A stretch of 64,000 nt of DNA from Saccharomonospora glauca K62. Lineage in GTDB: Bacteria > Actinomycetota > Actinomycetes > Mycobacteriales > Pseudonocardiaceae. Made by a program: the position numbers and the translations under genes. The notes under the pieces are model-generated. The model had not been told where the DNA came from and did no database searches. It worked only from the letters and a program-made list of their open reading frames with translations. Below are positions 51,977 through 60,449 of this stretch, piece after piece. Within the stretch, counting starts at the first letter, position 1. Every line of letters begins with the position of its first letter. The stretch spans positions 3,280,524 through 3,344,523 of the forward strand of contig NZ_CM001484.1 of the NCBI RefSeq assembly GCF_000243395.2. The letters run 5' to 3'.

Positions 51977-52990
51977 TCACCTCCGTGTCCATTCCAGGAG
52001 CCGGGCGGCGGGCAGGGTGTTGACCACGTCGCCCACGGCGACGCCGCAGTCGAGCGCTCGGGCGCAGCCGTAGGGCTGCCAGCCGAGCTGACCCGGTGCG
52101 TGGGCGTCGGTGTCGACGGCGAAACGGCACCCCAGCTCGCGAGCCCGGCTCAGCAGCCGTCGGGGAGGGTCGAGCCGTTCCGGACGAGAGTTGATCTCCA
52201 CGGCGACGTCGTGCTCCCGGCAGGCCTCGAACACGGCGTCGGCGTCGAACTCCGAGGCGGGCCTGCCCCGGCCGGTGACCAGCCGTCCCGTGCAGTGGCC
52301 GAGCACGTCGACGTTCGGGTTCGACACGGCGGCGACCATGCGGCCGGTCATCCGGCGCGAGTCCATCCGCAGGTGGGAGTGCACGCTCGCCACCACGAGA
52401 TCCAGCTCCGCGAGCAACTCCGGCTCCTGGTCGAGCGAGCCGTCGTCGAGGATGTCGACCTCGATGCCGGTGAGGACCCGAAAAGGCGTGCCCTCGCTCG
52501 CGTACGCGGCGTTGAGTTCGGCCACGACGTCCAGTTGGCGACGCAGGCGGTCGGCGCTCAACCCCCGTGCCACCGCCAGCCGGGGAGAGTGGTCGGTGAG
52601 CACCAGGTACTCGTGGCCGAGTACGCGCGCCGCCTCGGCCATCTCGTCGACGGAGCCGCCGCCGTCCGACCAGTCGGAGTGCGTGTGACAGTCCCCGCGT
52701 AACGCGGCGAGCAGTTCCCCGCCCTCGGGGAGGTTCCCCGCGCTTCCCACGACCTCGGTCAGGTAGGCGGGTTCCCGGCCCGCCAGCGCGTCGACGACGA
52801 CACCGGCCGTGGTCTGGCCGATGCCGCTCAGCTCGGTGAGGGTGCCCTCGGCGGCCCGGCGCTCCAGTTCCTCCCGGCTCAGCCTCTCGATCACCGCGGC
52901 GGCCCTGCGGAACGCCCTGACGCGGTAGCTCGACGCTCCCTCGCGTTCGAGGCGCAACGCGACCTGCCGGAGCACGCCGCCGGGGTTCAT
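51977..52990 (-). CDS. PHP-domain phosphoesterase with helix-hairpin-helix region
   Basis: The 337-residue protein has an N-terminal helical region with a helix-hairpin-helix-like segment (LTELSGIGQTTAGVV at about 50-64). A PHP metal-dependent phosphoesterase domain follows (about 95-337). Metal-binding blocks are GDCHTHSDWSDGG, LTDHSP, GIEVDIL, ASVHSH and DTDAHAPGQL. The layout resembles the C-terminal half of bacterial PolX without its polymerase domain. A nucleic-acid or nucleotide phosphoesterase role is inferred. The start overlaps the stop of the metallophosphoesterase gene (ATGA), giving a three-gene coupled unit. Confidence 0.87.
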   Translation of the reverse strand: MNPGGVLRQVALRLEREGASSYRVRAFRRAAAVIERLSREELERRAAEGTLTELSGIGQTTAGVVVDALAGREPAYLTEVVGSAGNLPEGGELLAALRGDCHTHSDWSDGGGSVDEMAEAARVLGHEYLVLTDHSPRLAVARGLSADRLRRQLDVVAELNAAYASEGTPFRVLTGIEVDILDDGSLDQEPELLAELDLVVASVHSHLRMDSRRMTGRMVAAVSNPNVDVLGHCTGRLVTGRGRPASEFDADAVFEACREHDVAVEINSRPERLDPPRRLLSRARELGCRFAVDTDAHAPGQLGWQPYGCARALDCGVAVGDVVNTLPAARLLEWTRR

Positions 52991-53496
52991 CGCCTCGCCT
53001 CTCGGGGAAGCTCGTGGAATCGGACGTCACGGCACCGAGCCGCCTCGACCGTCATCGTGAGGTAGGTGCACGCCGGTTGCCGACGCCGGTCCGTGGGAGA
53101 CCCCGGATTGAGCAGGCGAAGGCCGTTCGGGGTAACGCTGTCCCAGGGGATGTGACTGTGTCCGAACACCAGTACGTCGGTGTCGGGGAACCACTCGTCG
53201 CAGCGGCTCTCCCGGCCCCCGGCGGGCCCCGTCTCGTGGACCACGGCCACACTCAGCCCGTCCAGGTCGGCCCTCGCCACCTCGGGGAGCCGACGTCGCA
53301 ACTCGGGGCCGTCGTTGTTGCCGTACACGGCGATCAACCGCCGGGCCGTCGCGGTGAGGTGGTCGAGCAACGGCTCCGTGACCCAGTCGCCCGCGTGGAC
53401 CACGACGTCGGCCTCCTCGACCTCCCGCCACACCTCGTCCGGCAGCTCACGCGCCCGCCGCGGCACGTGCGTGTCGGAGATCGCCAACACCTTCAT
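52987..53496 (-). CDS. YfcE/MJ0936-type metallophosphoesterase
   Basis: The 169-residue protein has all calcineurin-like phosphoesterase blocks: ISDTHVP, VVHAGDW, VYGNNDG, VVHETG and VFGHSHIPW. These place two metal ions. Relatives hydrolyse phosphodiesters such as cyclic nucleotides, and the substrate is unknown. I chose the ATG at 53496 (MKVLAISDTH). A TTG at 53508 that overlaps the upstream stop is the alternative and would give tighter coupling. It lies between the 83-residue unknown and the PHP gene in one operon. Confidence 0.9.
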   Translation of the reverse strand: MKVLAISDTHVPRRARELPDEVWREVEEADVVVHAGDWVTEPLLDHLTATARRLIAVYGNNDGPELRRRLPEVARADLDGLSVAVVHETGPAGGRESRCDEWFPDTDVLVFGHSHIPWDSVTPNGLRLLNPGSPTDRRRQPACTYLTMTVEAARCRDVRFHELPREARR

Positions 53497-53504
53497 GCCG
53501 CTCG

Positions 53505-53756
53505 TCAACCGCCCTGGTTCGAGATCCCGACGTCCAGCCCGGCGGCGATCCGCTCGTACTCCGCCGCGGACGGCTCCCGCTCACCGAACTGGTCGCGCAG
53601 GTCGTCCCGTCGGATCACCTCCAGCGCTCCGGCGTAGTCGGGAGCGTCCAACTCCCGCTCCCCCAGCACCCGGAACGCCCCCTCGTGCAACACCAGCCGT
53701 GCCGACGGGTCGTCACTGGCGAACAGAGCGCGAACGTCGTCGGCAGTGACACGCAT
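53505..53756 (-). CDS. small conserved-looking protein of unknown function
   Basis: An 83-residue acidic protein with no recognised domain. It starts MRVTADDVRALFASDDPSARLVLHEG and has the pattern ALEVIRRDDLRDQFG toward the middle, suggesting a compact helix-strand fold. The ATG has a strong GGGAGGTTCC ribosome-binding site, and codon use matches its neighbours, so it is probably a real gene. It leads the operon with the metallophosphoesterase and PHP genes and may work with them. No function is proposed. Confidence 0.75.
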   Translation of the reverse strand: MRVTADDVRALFASDDPSARLVLHEGAFRVLGERELDAPDYAGALEVIRRDDLRDQFGEREPSAAEYERIAAGLDVGISNQGG

Positions 53757-53859
53757 GGAACCTCCCGTTCACTTCTTCCCTTCGATCACTGCCGAGTACC
53801 CACAAAAACGGCTATCGCAATGAAATAAAACTGGTACATCGGCCCGGCGATACCGAAAC

Positions 53860-53877
53860 CCGGCGCGACAACGCCGG
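53860..53877. terminator. short hairpin in the gap before the VanW gene
   Basis: CCGGCG-CGACAA-CGCCGG is a perfect 6-bp stem next to an A/T-richer stretch (53806-53840) between divergent genes. It may be a regulatory or terminator structure, but evidence is weak. Confidence 0.25.
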
Positions 53878-53964
53878 CGCAATTCCCGTGACACCCACAT
53901 GACCTGCGTCGATGCCGAAGGGTTCGGGACGGGGGGTTCATGTCGCCCCGGCCACCGTCCCCCG

Positions 53965-53970
53965 TATCTT
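53965..53970 (+). promoter_or_regulatory. candidate -10 of the VanW-family gene
   Basis: TATCTT lies 44 bases before the TTG start at 54015 and downstream of the first ATG/GTG of the longer open frame, so the longer frame would not be fully transcribed from it. Confidence 0.5.
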
Positions 53971-54014
53971 GGCCTGCGGAGTTCTGGCCGGAAGCCGGAC
54001 GTGGAGGGGTTGCC

Positions 54015-55928
54015 TTGCAGCAAAATAGCCAGTGGCCCGAGTCACACAGCGAAGAAACGGACATACTTCCGCGAATCGACGCGCGACCGCCGCAGCCCGA
54101 CCAGAACGCCACGGAACGCACCCAGCACATCGCTGCCGTTCCCGACGCGCCGACCCAGCAGATTCCGCCCGCCGGTGGCAGCGGCGGCGGGGAGACGCCA
54201 CCCCCGAGCCGGCCCGGCGAGGAGGCCTCGAAGCCGGCCTCCGGCCGTCCTCGCTGGCGCAAGCCCGGCATCATCGCCGCCGCCGTGTTCGGCTTCCTCG
54301 TGTTGGTGTACGGCCTGGACCTGCTCATCACCAGCGGCGACATTCCTCGCGGGGTGTCCGTGGCCGGCGTCGACGTGGGCGGGATGAGCCCGTCCAAGGC
54401 CGAAGCCCTGCTGCGGGAGGAGCTCGAACCGCGGCTCACCCAGCCCGTCGCCTATCGCGCGGGCGAGGTGACGGGTGAGCTGAACCCCAAGGAGTCGGGC
54501 CTCACCCTCGACTGGGACGCCACCCTGGAGCAGGCGGGCGACCAGCCCCTCAACCCCTTCACCCGGATCGCGTCCTTCTTCACCACCACCGAGCTCGGCG
54601 TGGTGACCCAGGCCGAGCCCAACCAGTTCGCCAACGCCATGAAGGCGCTGCGCAAGGAGGTCGACCGGGAACCCGTCGAGGGGGACATCGTCTTCGAGGG
54701 CGCCCAACCGAAGGCGGTGGAACCCCAGCAGGGCCAGAAACTGCAGGAGGAGCAGGCCCGCGAGACCATCCTCGCGCACTGGGCCTCGGGCGAGCAGCTC
54801 GACCTGCCCGTGGACGCCACCCCGGTGACCGTGCCGATGGAGGAGGTCCAGAAGGCGCTTCGCGAGGTCGCGCAGCCCGCCATGTCCGGTCCCGTGGTCG
54901 TGCGCGGCGACGGCACCGACGGTGTGCTCGAACCGGAGGAGATCGCGGAAGGCCTGTCGTTCGAGGCGAAGAACGGCTCGCTCGTTCCGAAAATCGACCA
55001 GAAGAAGATCGTCGCAGGCGTGGAACCGGAACTGGCCTCCACGGAGAAGGAGGGCAAGGACGCCACGATCGTCTTCGAGGGCGGCAAGCCCAAGGTCGAG
55101 CCGTCCGAGGACGGCATTCAGATCCAATGGGACGAGACGCTCAAGCCGCTGCTCGACGTGTTGAAGAAGACCGACGGCCGGGAGCTGACCGCCGTCTACG
55201 AAAAGCAGCCCGCCGAACTCACCACCGAGGAGGCCGAGGGACTCGGCATCAAGGAGGTCATCGGCGAGTTCACCACCGGCGGCTTCGCTCCCGACTCCGG
55301 GGTCAACATCAAGGTGGTGGCCGAGAAGGTCAACGGCGCCATCGTCAAGCCCGGCGAGACCTTCAGCCTCAACGAGTACACGGGCCCGCGCACCGCGGCC
55401 CAGGGCTACGTCGAGGCGGGCATCATCCAGAACGGCGCCCCCGGCAAGGCGGTCGGCGGCGGTATCTCGCAGTTCGCCACCACCCTGTACAACGCGTACT
55501 ACTTCGCGGGGCTCAAGGACGCCGGTCACCAGGAGCACAGCTACTACATCAGCCGGTACCCCAAGGGCCGGGAGGCCACCGTCTTCCAGAACCCCGACGG
55601 CTCCAGCGTCATCGACCTGAAGTTCACCAACGACAGCGAACACGGCGTGGCGATCCAGACAATCTGGACCCCGTCGGACATCACAGTGAGGCTGTGGGGC
55701 ACCAAGCGCTACGACGTGCAGTCGGTCACCGGTGAGGAGACCAACCACGTGCCGCCGCCCACGCAGGACGGCCCGGAGGAGAACTGCCAGCCGAGCCCCG
55801 GCGCACCGGGATTCACCGTCACGGACACCCGCATCCTGCGGGACATCAACACCGGGCAGGAAGTGCGCCGGGAGGAACGCACGGTGAAGTACAACCCGCA
55901 GCCGAAGATCGTCTGCAAGAAGGACTGA
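54015..55928 (+). CDS. VanW-family membrane-anchored protein
   Basis: The 637-residue protein has a disordered Pro/Gln-rich N-terminus, one transmembrane helix (about 88-108: IIAAAVFGFLVLVYGLDLL), two peptidoglycan-binding-like YoaR domains (SVAGVDVGGMSPSKAEALLRE begins the first) and a C-terminal VanW domain. The VanW domain has VNGAIVKPGETFSLNEYTGPR and GGGISQFATTLYNAYYFAGL. A Cys pair near the C-terminus may form a disulfide. The role is probably in cell-wall maintenance outside the membrane; VanW of vancomycin clusters is itself of unknown function. I chose the TTG at 54015 because GGAGG lies seven bases upstream and a promoter -10 lies at 53965. The frame is open from 53940. Confidence 0.85.
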   Translation: MQQNSQWPESHSEETDILPRIDARPPQPDQNATERTQHIAAVPDAPTQQIPPAGGSGGGETPPPSRPGEEASKPASGRPRWRKPGIIAAAVFGFLVLVYGLDLLITSGDIPRGVSVAGVDVGGMSPSKAEALLREELEPRLTQPVAYRAGEVTGELNPKESGLTLDWDATLEQAGDQPLNPFTRIASFFTTTELGVVTQAEPNQFANAMKALRKEVDREPVEGDIVFEGAQPKAVEPQQGQKLQEEQARETILAHWASGEQLDLPVDATPVTVPMEEVQKALREVAQPAMSGPVVVRGDGTDGVLEPEEIAEGLSFEAKNGSLVPKIDQKKIVAGVEPELASTEKEGKDATIVFEGGKPKVEPSEDGIQIQWDETLKPLLDVLKKTDGRELTAVYEKQPAELTTEEAEGLGIKEVIGEFTTGGFAPDSGVNIKVVAEKVNGAIVKPGETFSLNEYTGPRTAAQGYVEAGIIQNGAPGKAVGGGISQFATTLYNAYYFAGLKDAGHQEHSYYISRYPKGREATVFQNPDGSSVIDLKFTNDSEHGVAIQTIWTPSDITVRLWGTKRYDVQSVTGEETNHVPPPTQDGPEENCQPSPGAPGFTVTDTRILRDINTGQEVRREERTVKYNPQPKIVCKKD

Positions 55929-55946
55929 AGCGCTGACTCGGGTGGC

Positions 55947-56005
55947 CTCCGCGAGTCGGGTCTGTCAGGGTGAAGTGAAGGGCAGGCTTTCCCGACTCGC
56001 GGAGG
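55947..56005 (+). promoter_or_regulatory. perfect 15-bp inverted repeat enclosing the DUF5302 ribosome-binding site
   Basis: CCTCCGCGAGTCGGG (55947-55961) and CCCGACTCGCGGAGG (55991-56005) are perfect complements around a 29-base loop. The right arm ends in GGAGG, the ribosome-binding site five bases before the ATG at 56011. A further GACTCG at 55936-55941 can pair with CGAGTC inside the left arm, so two exclusive folds are possible. It may act as an RNA switch, as the terminator of the VanW gene, or both. Confidence 0.65.
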
Positions 56006-56010
56006 TTCCC

Positions 56011-56202
56011 ATGTCCGACACCACGCCGAGCACCGGTGGGGACGGCCGGGACGACGAGGTCAAGCGACGGTTCCGGGAGGCACTCGCCCGGAAACAGGCG
56101 GTTCGCAAGGCCGGTGAGTCCCACGCCGACCACGGCAACACCGGGACCCACCCCCACGGACCGTTGGCGCACAAGCGCGATTTCCGGCGTAAGAGCGGCT
56201 GA
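56011..56202 (+). CDS. DUF5302 family small protein
   Basis: The 63-residue hydrophilic protein has an acidic start and a helix (DDEVKRRFREALARKQAVR), then His/Gly-rich text ending HGPLAHKRDFRRKSG. This matches the DUF5302 family of short actinobacterial proteins without known function. The ATG at 56011 has the GGAGG site inside the right arm of a perfect inverted repeat, so translation may be conditional. It follows the VanW gene by 82 bp on the same strand. It is probably cytosolic, and no partner can be named. Confidence 0.8.
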   Translation: MSDTTPSTGGDGRDDEVKRRFREALARKQAVRKAGESHADHGNTGTHPHGPLAHKRDFRRKSG

Positions 56203-56319
56203 AGGACCCCCCGCCGGGCTCGTCCGGCGGTTCCCGCGAAGTCCCGGTCTCCCGGCGCGCCGTCATCCGCCGGGAGCGGGGCGTGGCCCTCGTGCGCACA
56301 CGCCCCGCCGGCAACTCGA

Positions 56320-57393
56320 CTACCTGGTGAGAATCGACCTCAGCCGGGACACCTCGGCCATGCGGCGTTCGGCGAGCCGGTCGGCCGCGGTCGCCGGTGG
56401 CACCCCCTCCTCCTCGGCGAGGGCGAACACCTTCTTCGTGGTCTCGTAGAGCGCGCTGACCTTGCGGTGGGCCCGCTCGTACTGGAAGCCGTGGAGCTCG
56501 TCGCTGACCATGATCACGCCACCGGAGTTCACGAGGTAGTCGGGCGCGAACAGGATGCCGCGTTCGTCGAGCAGCTTCTCCACACCGGGGTGCGCCAGCT
56601 GGTTGTTCGCCGCGCCGCAGACCACCTTGGCGCGCAGGACCTCCACCGTGGCGTCGTTGAGCGCGCCGCCGAGCGCGCAGGGGGCGTAGACGTCGATGTC
56701 GGAGGCGACCAGGGTGTCGGTGTCGGCGACGACCTCCACCGACGGATGCGCCGAACGCACCCTGTCGATCGCGGCCTCGGAGACGTCGGTGACCACGACT
56801 TCCGCGCCGGCCTCGACCAGGTGCCCCACGAGCAGGTGGCCGACCTTCCCGACACCGGCCACACCGACCCGGCGGCCGCGCAGCTCGGGAGTGCCCCACA
56901 CGTGCTCGGCGGAGGCCCGCATGCCCTGGAACACGCCGTAGGCGGTGAGCACCGAGGAGTCCCCGGCACCGCCATCGTCGCGGGAACGTCCGGTGACGTA
57001 CCGGGTCTCCCGCGCGACCACGTCCATGTCGGCCACGTAGGTGCCCACGTCGCAGGCGGTGATGTAACGCCCGCCCAGGGTCTCGACGAACCGGCCGTAG
57101 GCCCGAAGCAGTGCTTCCGACTTGACCGTGGCGGGGTCACCGATGATGACGGCCTTACCACCACCGAGGTCGAGGCCCGCGAGGGCGTTCTTGTACGACA
57201 TGCCCCGCGACAACGCCAGCACGTCGTTCAGCGCGTCCTGCTCCGACGCGTACGGATAGAAGCGGGTTCCGCCCAGAGCTGGTCCGAGTGCGGTGGAGTG
57301 CACCGCGATGATCGCCTTGAGCCCGGTCTGCGGGTCCTGGCAGTAGACCACCTGTTCGTGGCCGCCGTCGCGGCCGAATACACCATCGGTCAC
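56320..57393 (-). CDS. Leu/Val/Phe-type amino acid dehydrogenase (valine dehydrogenase-like)
   Basis: The 357-residue enzyme oxidatively deaminates a branched-chain amino acid with NAD+. Catalytic and substrate lysines lie in [33 protein letters not shown] (K about 68 and 80). The NAD-binding fold reads [45 protein letters not shown] is characteristic. Actinomycete members are usually valine dehydrogenases that supply 2-ketoisovalerate for catabolism or branched fatty acids. Specificity for Val over Leu or Phe cannot be proved here. The GTG start has an AAAGGAGT site. Confidence 0.88.
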   Translation of the reverse strand: MTDGVFGRDGGHEQVVYCQDPQTGLKAIIAVHSTALGPALGGTRFYPYASEQDALNDVLALSRGMSYKNALAGLDLGGGKAVIIGDPATVKSEALLRAYGRFVETLGGRYITACDVGTYVADMDVVARETRYVTGRSRDDGGAGDSSVLTAYGVFQGMRASAEHVWGTPELRGRRVGVAGVGKVGHLLVGHLVEAGAEVVVTDVSEAAIDRVRSAHPSVEVVADTDTLVASDIDVYAPCALGGALNDATVEVLRAKVVCGAANNQLAHPGVEKLLDERGILFAPDYLVNSGGVIMVSDELHGFQYERAHRKVSALYETTKKVFALAEEEGVPPATAADRLAERRMAEVSRLRSILTR

Positions 57394-57567
57394 GGTCGTG
57401 ACTCCTTTGTCGTCGCCCGGCGCGGCTTGTGGCTCGCGCGCTCCGGTGTTCCGGTGTTCGATCGGGACGGCCCGAACCGGGAAGGTCGTTCCGGGCTCGC
57501 ACCGTCGCCTGCGAATCTAGCCCACGGAGATCCACCGGAAAACCGGGTGACGACGAAGGAAGACCGG

Positions 57568-58236
57568 TCAGGACCCCGACATCGGGGAGCGGAGCGCGGT
57601 CACGACCGAGGCGAACATCGTCGACTTGATGGCACCGAGCGTGCCCTTGTCCTTGCCCGCCAGAGCGGCGACGCGTTCGCACGCAACGTCGAGCAGCTCG
57701 TCCTCGCTCGCGACGGCGTCGACGAGCCCCGTGCGTTCCGCCTCGTGTCCGCCGAACCGGTGCGCGGTGGTCATCGACGCGATCGCCGCGGACGGCGTCA
57801 GCTTGCTCTGGATGAGGGCGGCCATGCCCGGCGTGAAGGGGATGTTGATGTCGGCCTCGGGGAAGCAGAAGAAACCCCGGTCGGCTCGCATGACGCGCGT
57901 GTCGTGGGCCATCGCCAGCATGGCACCCGCACCGAAGGCGTGGCCGTTGACGGCGGCCACCGTGGGCACCGGCAGGGTGAGCACCTTGGCGAAGAGTTCG
58001 TGCACGTCACGCACGTACTCCTGGGTCTGCTCGGCGTGCGCGGAGAGCCATTCCAGGTCGAGGCCGTTGGAGTAGAACTTGCCTTTGCCCACCGTCACGA
58101 GCGCCGCCGGTCCGTCGTGCCCGGCCACGGTGTCCAACATGTCGTGGACCGTCTTCAACCACTCCGGCGAGAACCGGTTCTCGTCGGCTCCGAGTTCGAG
58201 CACGAACACACGATCACGTTGGTGCAGCGTGGGCAC
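57568..58236 (-). CDS. enoyl-CoA hydratase/isomerase-family protein
   Basis: The 222-residue protein has the crotonase fold but is shorter than the usual 255-265. The oxyanion-hole blocks are KFYSNGLDLEWL and NGHAFGAGAMLAMAHDTRVMRADRGFF, followed by PEADINIPFTPGM. The Glu usually found at the GxxPExxxG position occurs in the PEADI segment, so hydratase or isomerase activity is plausible. The substrate is unknown. The GTG at 58236 has an AGGAAGGAT site. A palindromic ACTAA-N8-TTAGT 40 bp upstream may be a TetR operator. It lies between the valine-dehydrogenase-type gene and etfA, all on one strand. Confidence 0.88.
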   Translation of the reverse strand: MPTLHQRDRVFVLELGADENRFSPEWLKTVHDMLDTVAGHDGPAALVTVGKGKFYSNGLDLEWLSAHAEQTQEYVRDVHELFAKVLTLPVPTVAAVNGHAFGAGAMLAMAHDTRVMRADRGFFCFPEADINIPFTPGMAALIQSKLTPSAAIASMTTAHRFGGHEAERTGLVDAVASEDELLDVACERVAALAGKDKGTLGAIKSTMFASVVTALRSPMSGS

Positions 58237-58275
58237 GGCGATCCTTCCTCACAGGTCCGGAAAAACCGGGGAAAC

Positions 58276-58293
58276 ACTAACAGAGCGCTTAGT
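58276..58293. promoter_or_regulatory. candidate TetR-type operator upstream of the enoyl-CoA hydratase gene
   Basis: ACTAA-CAGAGCGC-TTAGT has perfect 5-bp arms with an eight-base spacer, 40 bp before the GTG. Such sites are common before fatty-acid catabolism genes of actinobacteria. Confidence 0.4.
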
Positions 58294-58444
58294 CACTTCC
58301 GGAGTGGACGGTTCGGCGGGGCCCGACGCCACCGTGGAACCCCGTCCGTTCCGGACGACCACGAACGTCGGGAACACGAGCGAGGGCCGCCCCACCACGG
58401 ACGCGGCGAGACGGCCCTCGGGGCGAACACGGGAACGGGCTCAC

Positions 58445-59404
58445 TCAGCCCTTGCGCTTGGTGATCTCCTCCGTCAGCTGCGGGGCGACGTCGAACAGGT
58501 CACCCACGACACCGAAGTCGGCGATCTCGAAGATCGGCGCCTCGGGGTCCTTGTTGACCGCGACGATGGTCTTGGAGGTCTGCATACCGGCCCGGTGCTG
58601 GATGGCACCGGAGATGCCGAGCGCGATGTAGAGCTGCGGCGACACGGTCTTACCGGTCTGTCCGACCTGGAACTGGGCCGGGTAGTAACCGGAGTCCACC
58701 GCGGCGCGGGAGGCACCGACGGCGGCGCCGAGCGAGTCGGCCAGCTTCTCCACGACCTCGAACTTCTCGGCGGAACCGACACCACGGCCACCGGAGACGA
58801 CGATCGACGCCTCGGTCAGCTCGGGGCGGTCGCCCGCGACGACCGGCTCGACACCGGTGATCTTCGCCGACTTGGCCGGGTCGACGGCGGGCAGCGACAC
58901 GGTCTCCTCGGCGGCGGCGCCCTCGGCCTGCTCGGCCTCGACGGCACCCGGACGCACGGAGATCACGGGAACCCCGCGGGTGGTTTTCGACTTCACGGAG
59001 AAGGCACCACCGAAGATCGACTGTTCGACGCTGCCGTCGGAGTTCACACCCACGGCGTCGGCAATCCAACCGGAACCGAGCCGCACGGCCAGCCGACCGG
59101 AGACCTCCTTGCCCTCGGAGGTGGCGGCCACGAGCACGGCGGCGGGCGAGGCCTGCTCCACGACGGCCGCCAGCGCGTCCACCTTCGGCGTCACCAGGTA
59201 GGACGTGGCGTCGTCGGACTCGGCCACGTAGACCTTCGCGGCACCGTAGGACGCCAGGGACTCCTTCGCCTTCGCGGCGCTGCCGGGCGCACCGACGACC
59301 ACGGCCGACGGCTCACCCAGGGCACGGGCCGCGGTCAGCAGCTCGTAGGTGACCTTCTTGACCTCACCGTCGACGTGGTCGACGAGGACGAGTACTTCGC
59401 TCAT
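58445..59404 (-). CDS. etfA: electron transfer flavoprotein alpha subunit
   Basis: This 319-residue subunit (FixB) binds the redox FAD of ETF, which passes electrons from acyl-CoA dehydrogenases to the respiratory chain. The N-terminal domain opens [20 protein letters not shown]. The C-terminal FAD-binding domain has [32 protein letters not shown] and [24 protein letters not shown]. It starts 35 bp after etfB with an AAGGAAAAG site. It corresponds to Rv3028c of M. tuberculosis. Confidence 0.97.
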   Translation of the reverse strand: MSEVLVLVDHVDGEVKKVTYELLTAARALGEPSAVVVGAPGSAAKAKESLASYGAAKVYVAESDDATSYLVTPKVDALAAVVEQASPAAVLVAATSEGKEVSGRLAVRLGSGWIADAVGVNSDGSVEQSIFGGAFSVKSKTTRGVPVISVRPGAVEAEQAEGAAAEETVSLPAVDPAKSAKITGVEPVVAGDRPELTEASIVVSGGRGVGSAEKFEVVEKLADSLGAAVGASRAAVDSGYYPAQFQVGQTGKTVSPQLYIALGISGAIQHRAGMQTSKTIVAVNKDPEAPIFEIADFGVVGDLFDVAPQLTEEITKRKG

Positions 59405-59439
59405 GAGTTCTTTTCCTTGTCTGTCGTCGTTCGATGAAG

Positions 59440-60225
59440 TCAGATGATCTTCTGGGCCACGAGGAACTCGGCGACCTTGGTGCCGCCGTCACCCTCATCG
59501 GTGATCTTCTGGCCCGCGGTCCTCGGCGGCTTCGGCGCCGCCTCGAGGACGGTGGACCCGGCGTTGGCGAGGCCGACCTCGCCCGCGTCGACACCCAGGT
59601 CGGCGACCGTGAGGGTCTCCACCGGCTTCTTCTTGGCGGCCATGATGCCCTTGAACGACGGGTAACGCGGCTCGTTGATCTTCTCGGTCACGCTCACCAC
59701 GGCGGGCAGCGAGGCTTCGAGGTGCGTGATGCCGTCCTCGGTCTCGCGGGCGACCTTGATGCTGTTGCCCTCGACGGTCACCTGGCGGGCGTGGGTGAGC
59801 TGCGGCAGGCCGAGCAGCTCGGCGAGCGCGGCGGGCACGGCACCGCCACGACCGTCGGACGCCTCGTTGCCCGCGATGATCAGATCGACGTCCCCGATCT
59901 TCCGCACCGCGGCGGCCAGCACCTTGGCGGTCGCGATCAGGTCGGAGCCGCGCAGCGCCTCGTCGGAGACGTGAACCGCCTTGTCGGCACCCATGGACAG
60001 GGCCTTGCGGATCGCGTCGGTGGCGCGGTCGGGACCGACGCACAGGACGGTCACCTCGCCCTCGCCGGCCTCCTTGATCTTGAGCGCCTCCTCGACGGCG
60101 CGCTCGTTGATCTCGTCGATCACCGCGTCGGCGGACTCACGGTCGAGCGTGTGGTCGTTCTCGTTGAGCTTTCGCTCCGAGTAGGTGTCGGGCACCTGCT
60201 TGACCAGGACAACGATGTTGGTCAT
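59440..60225 (-). CDS. etfB: electron transfer flavoprotein beta subunit
   Basis: This 261-residue subunit (FixA) pairs with EtfA and holds AMP. It has IVVLVKQVPDTYSERKLNENDHTLDRE at the N-terminus and the recognition-loop region LPAVVSVTEKINEPRYPSFKGIMAAKKKP. The ATG at 60225 has an AAGGAGA site. An imperfect TTACTGGTCGGTAG palindrome 25 bp upstream could be an operator. It corresponds to Rv3029c; etfB-etfA is the normal order. Confidence 0.97.
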   Translation of the reverse strand: MTNIVVLVKQVPDTYSERKLNENDHTLDRESADAVIDEINERAVEEALKIKEAGEGEVTVLCVGPDRATDAIRKALSMGADKAVHVSDEALRGSDLIATAKVLAAAVRKIGDVDLIIAGNEASDGRGGAVPAALAELLGLPQLTHARQVTVEGNSIKVARETEDGITHLEASLPAVVSVTEKINEPRYPSFKGIMAAKKKPVETLTVADLGVDAGEVGLANAGSTVLEAAPKPPRTAGQKITDEGDGGTKVAEFLVAQKII

Positions 60226-60249
60226 GGGTCTCCTTCGGCGCGCAAGGCG

Positions 60250-60263
60250 TTACTGGTCGGTAG
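60250..60263. promoter_or_regulatory. imperfect palindrome upstream of etfB
   Basis: TTACTGGTCGGTAG has outer TAC/GTA symmetry and lies about 25 bp before the etfB start. It is a possible TetR-type operator, but symmetry is incomplete. Confidence 0.25.
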
Positions 60264-60437
60264 ATTACGGCGTTCCCCACACGCTACGCCTGCCGAGGTG
60301 ACAGCGTTCACCCGGAATCGCCGGAAACCGGGACTATCGTCCCACTATCCCCCCACCTGAGACGTCGATCACCCCCCCGAGATGACTCTTGGTCCGAAAG
60401 TCGCAACGCGCTGCTTCTAATGGGTGGTCGAAACAGT

Positions 60438-60443
60438 TACCCT
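60438..60443 (+). promoter_or_regulatory. leaderless -10 box of the DegV gene
   Basis: TACCCT lies six bases before the GTG at 60450, with no Shine-Dalgarno between. It favours that start over the ATG at 60420. Confidence 0.5.
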
Positions 60444-60449
60444 GCCGAC

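Noticed and set aside
54042-55748. A 568-codon minus-strand frame opposite the VanW gene
   Set aside because: It consists of low-complexity Leu/Gly/Val text mirroring the VanW codons. No promoter or ribosome-binding site is seen.
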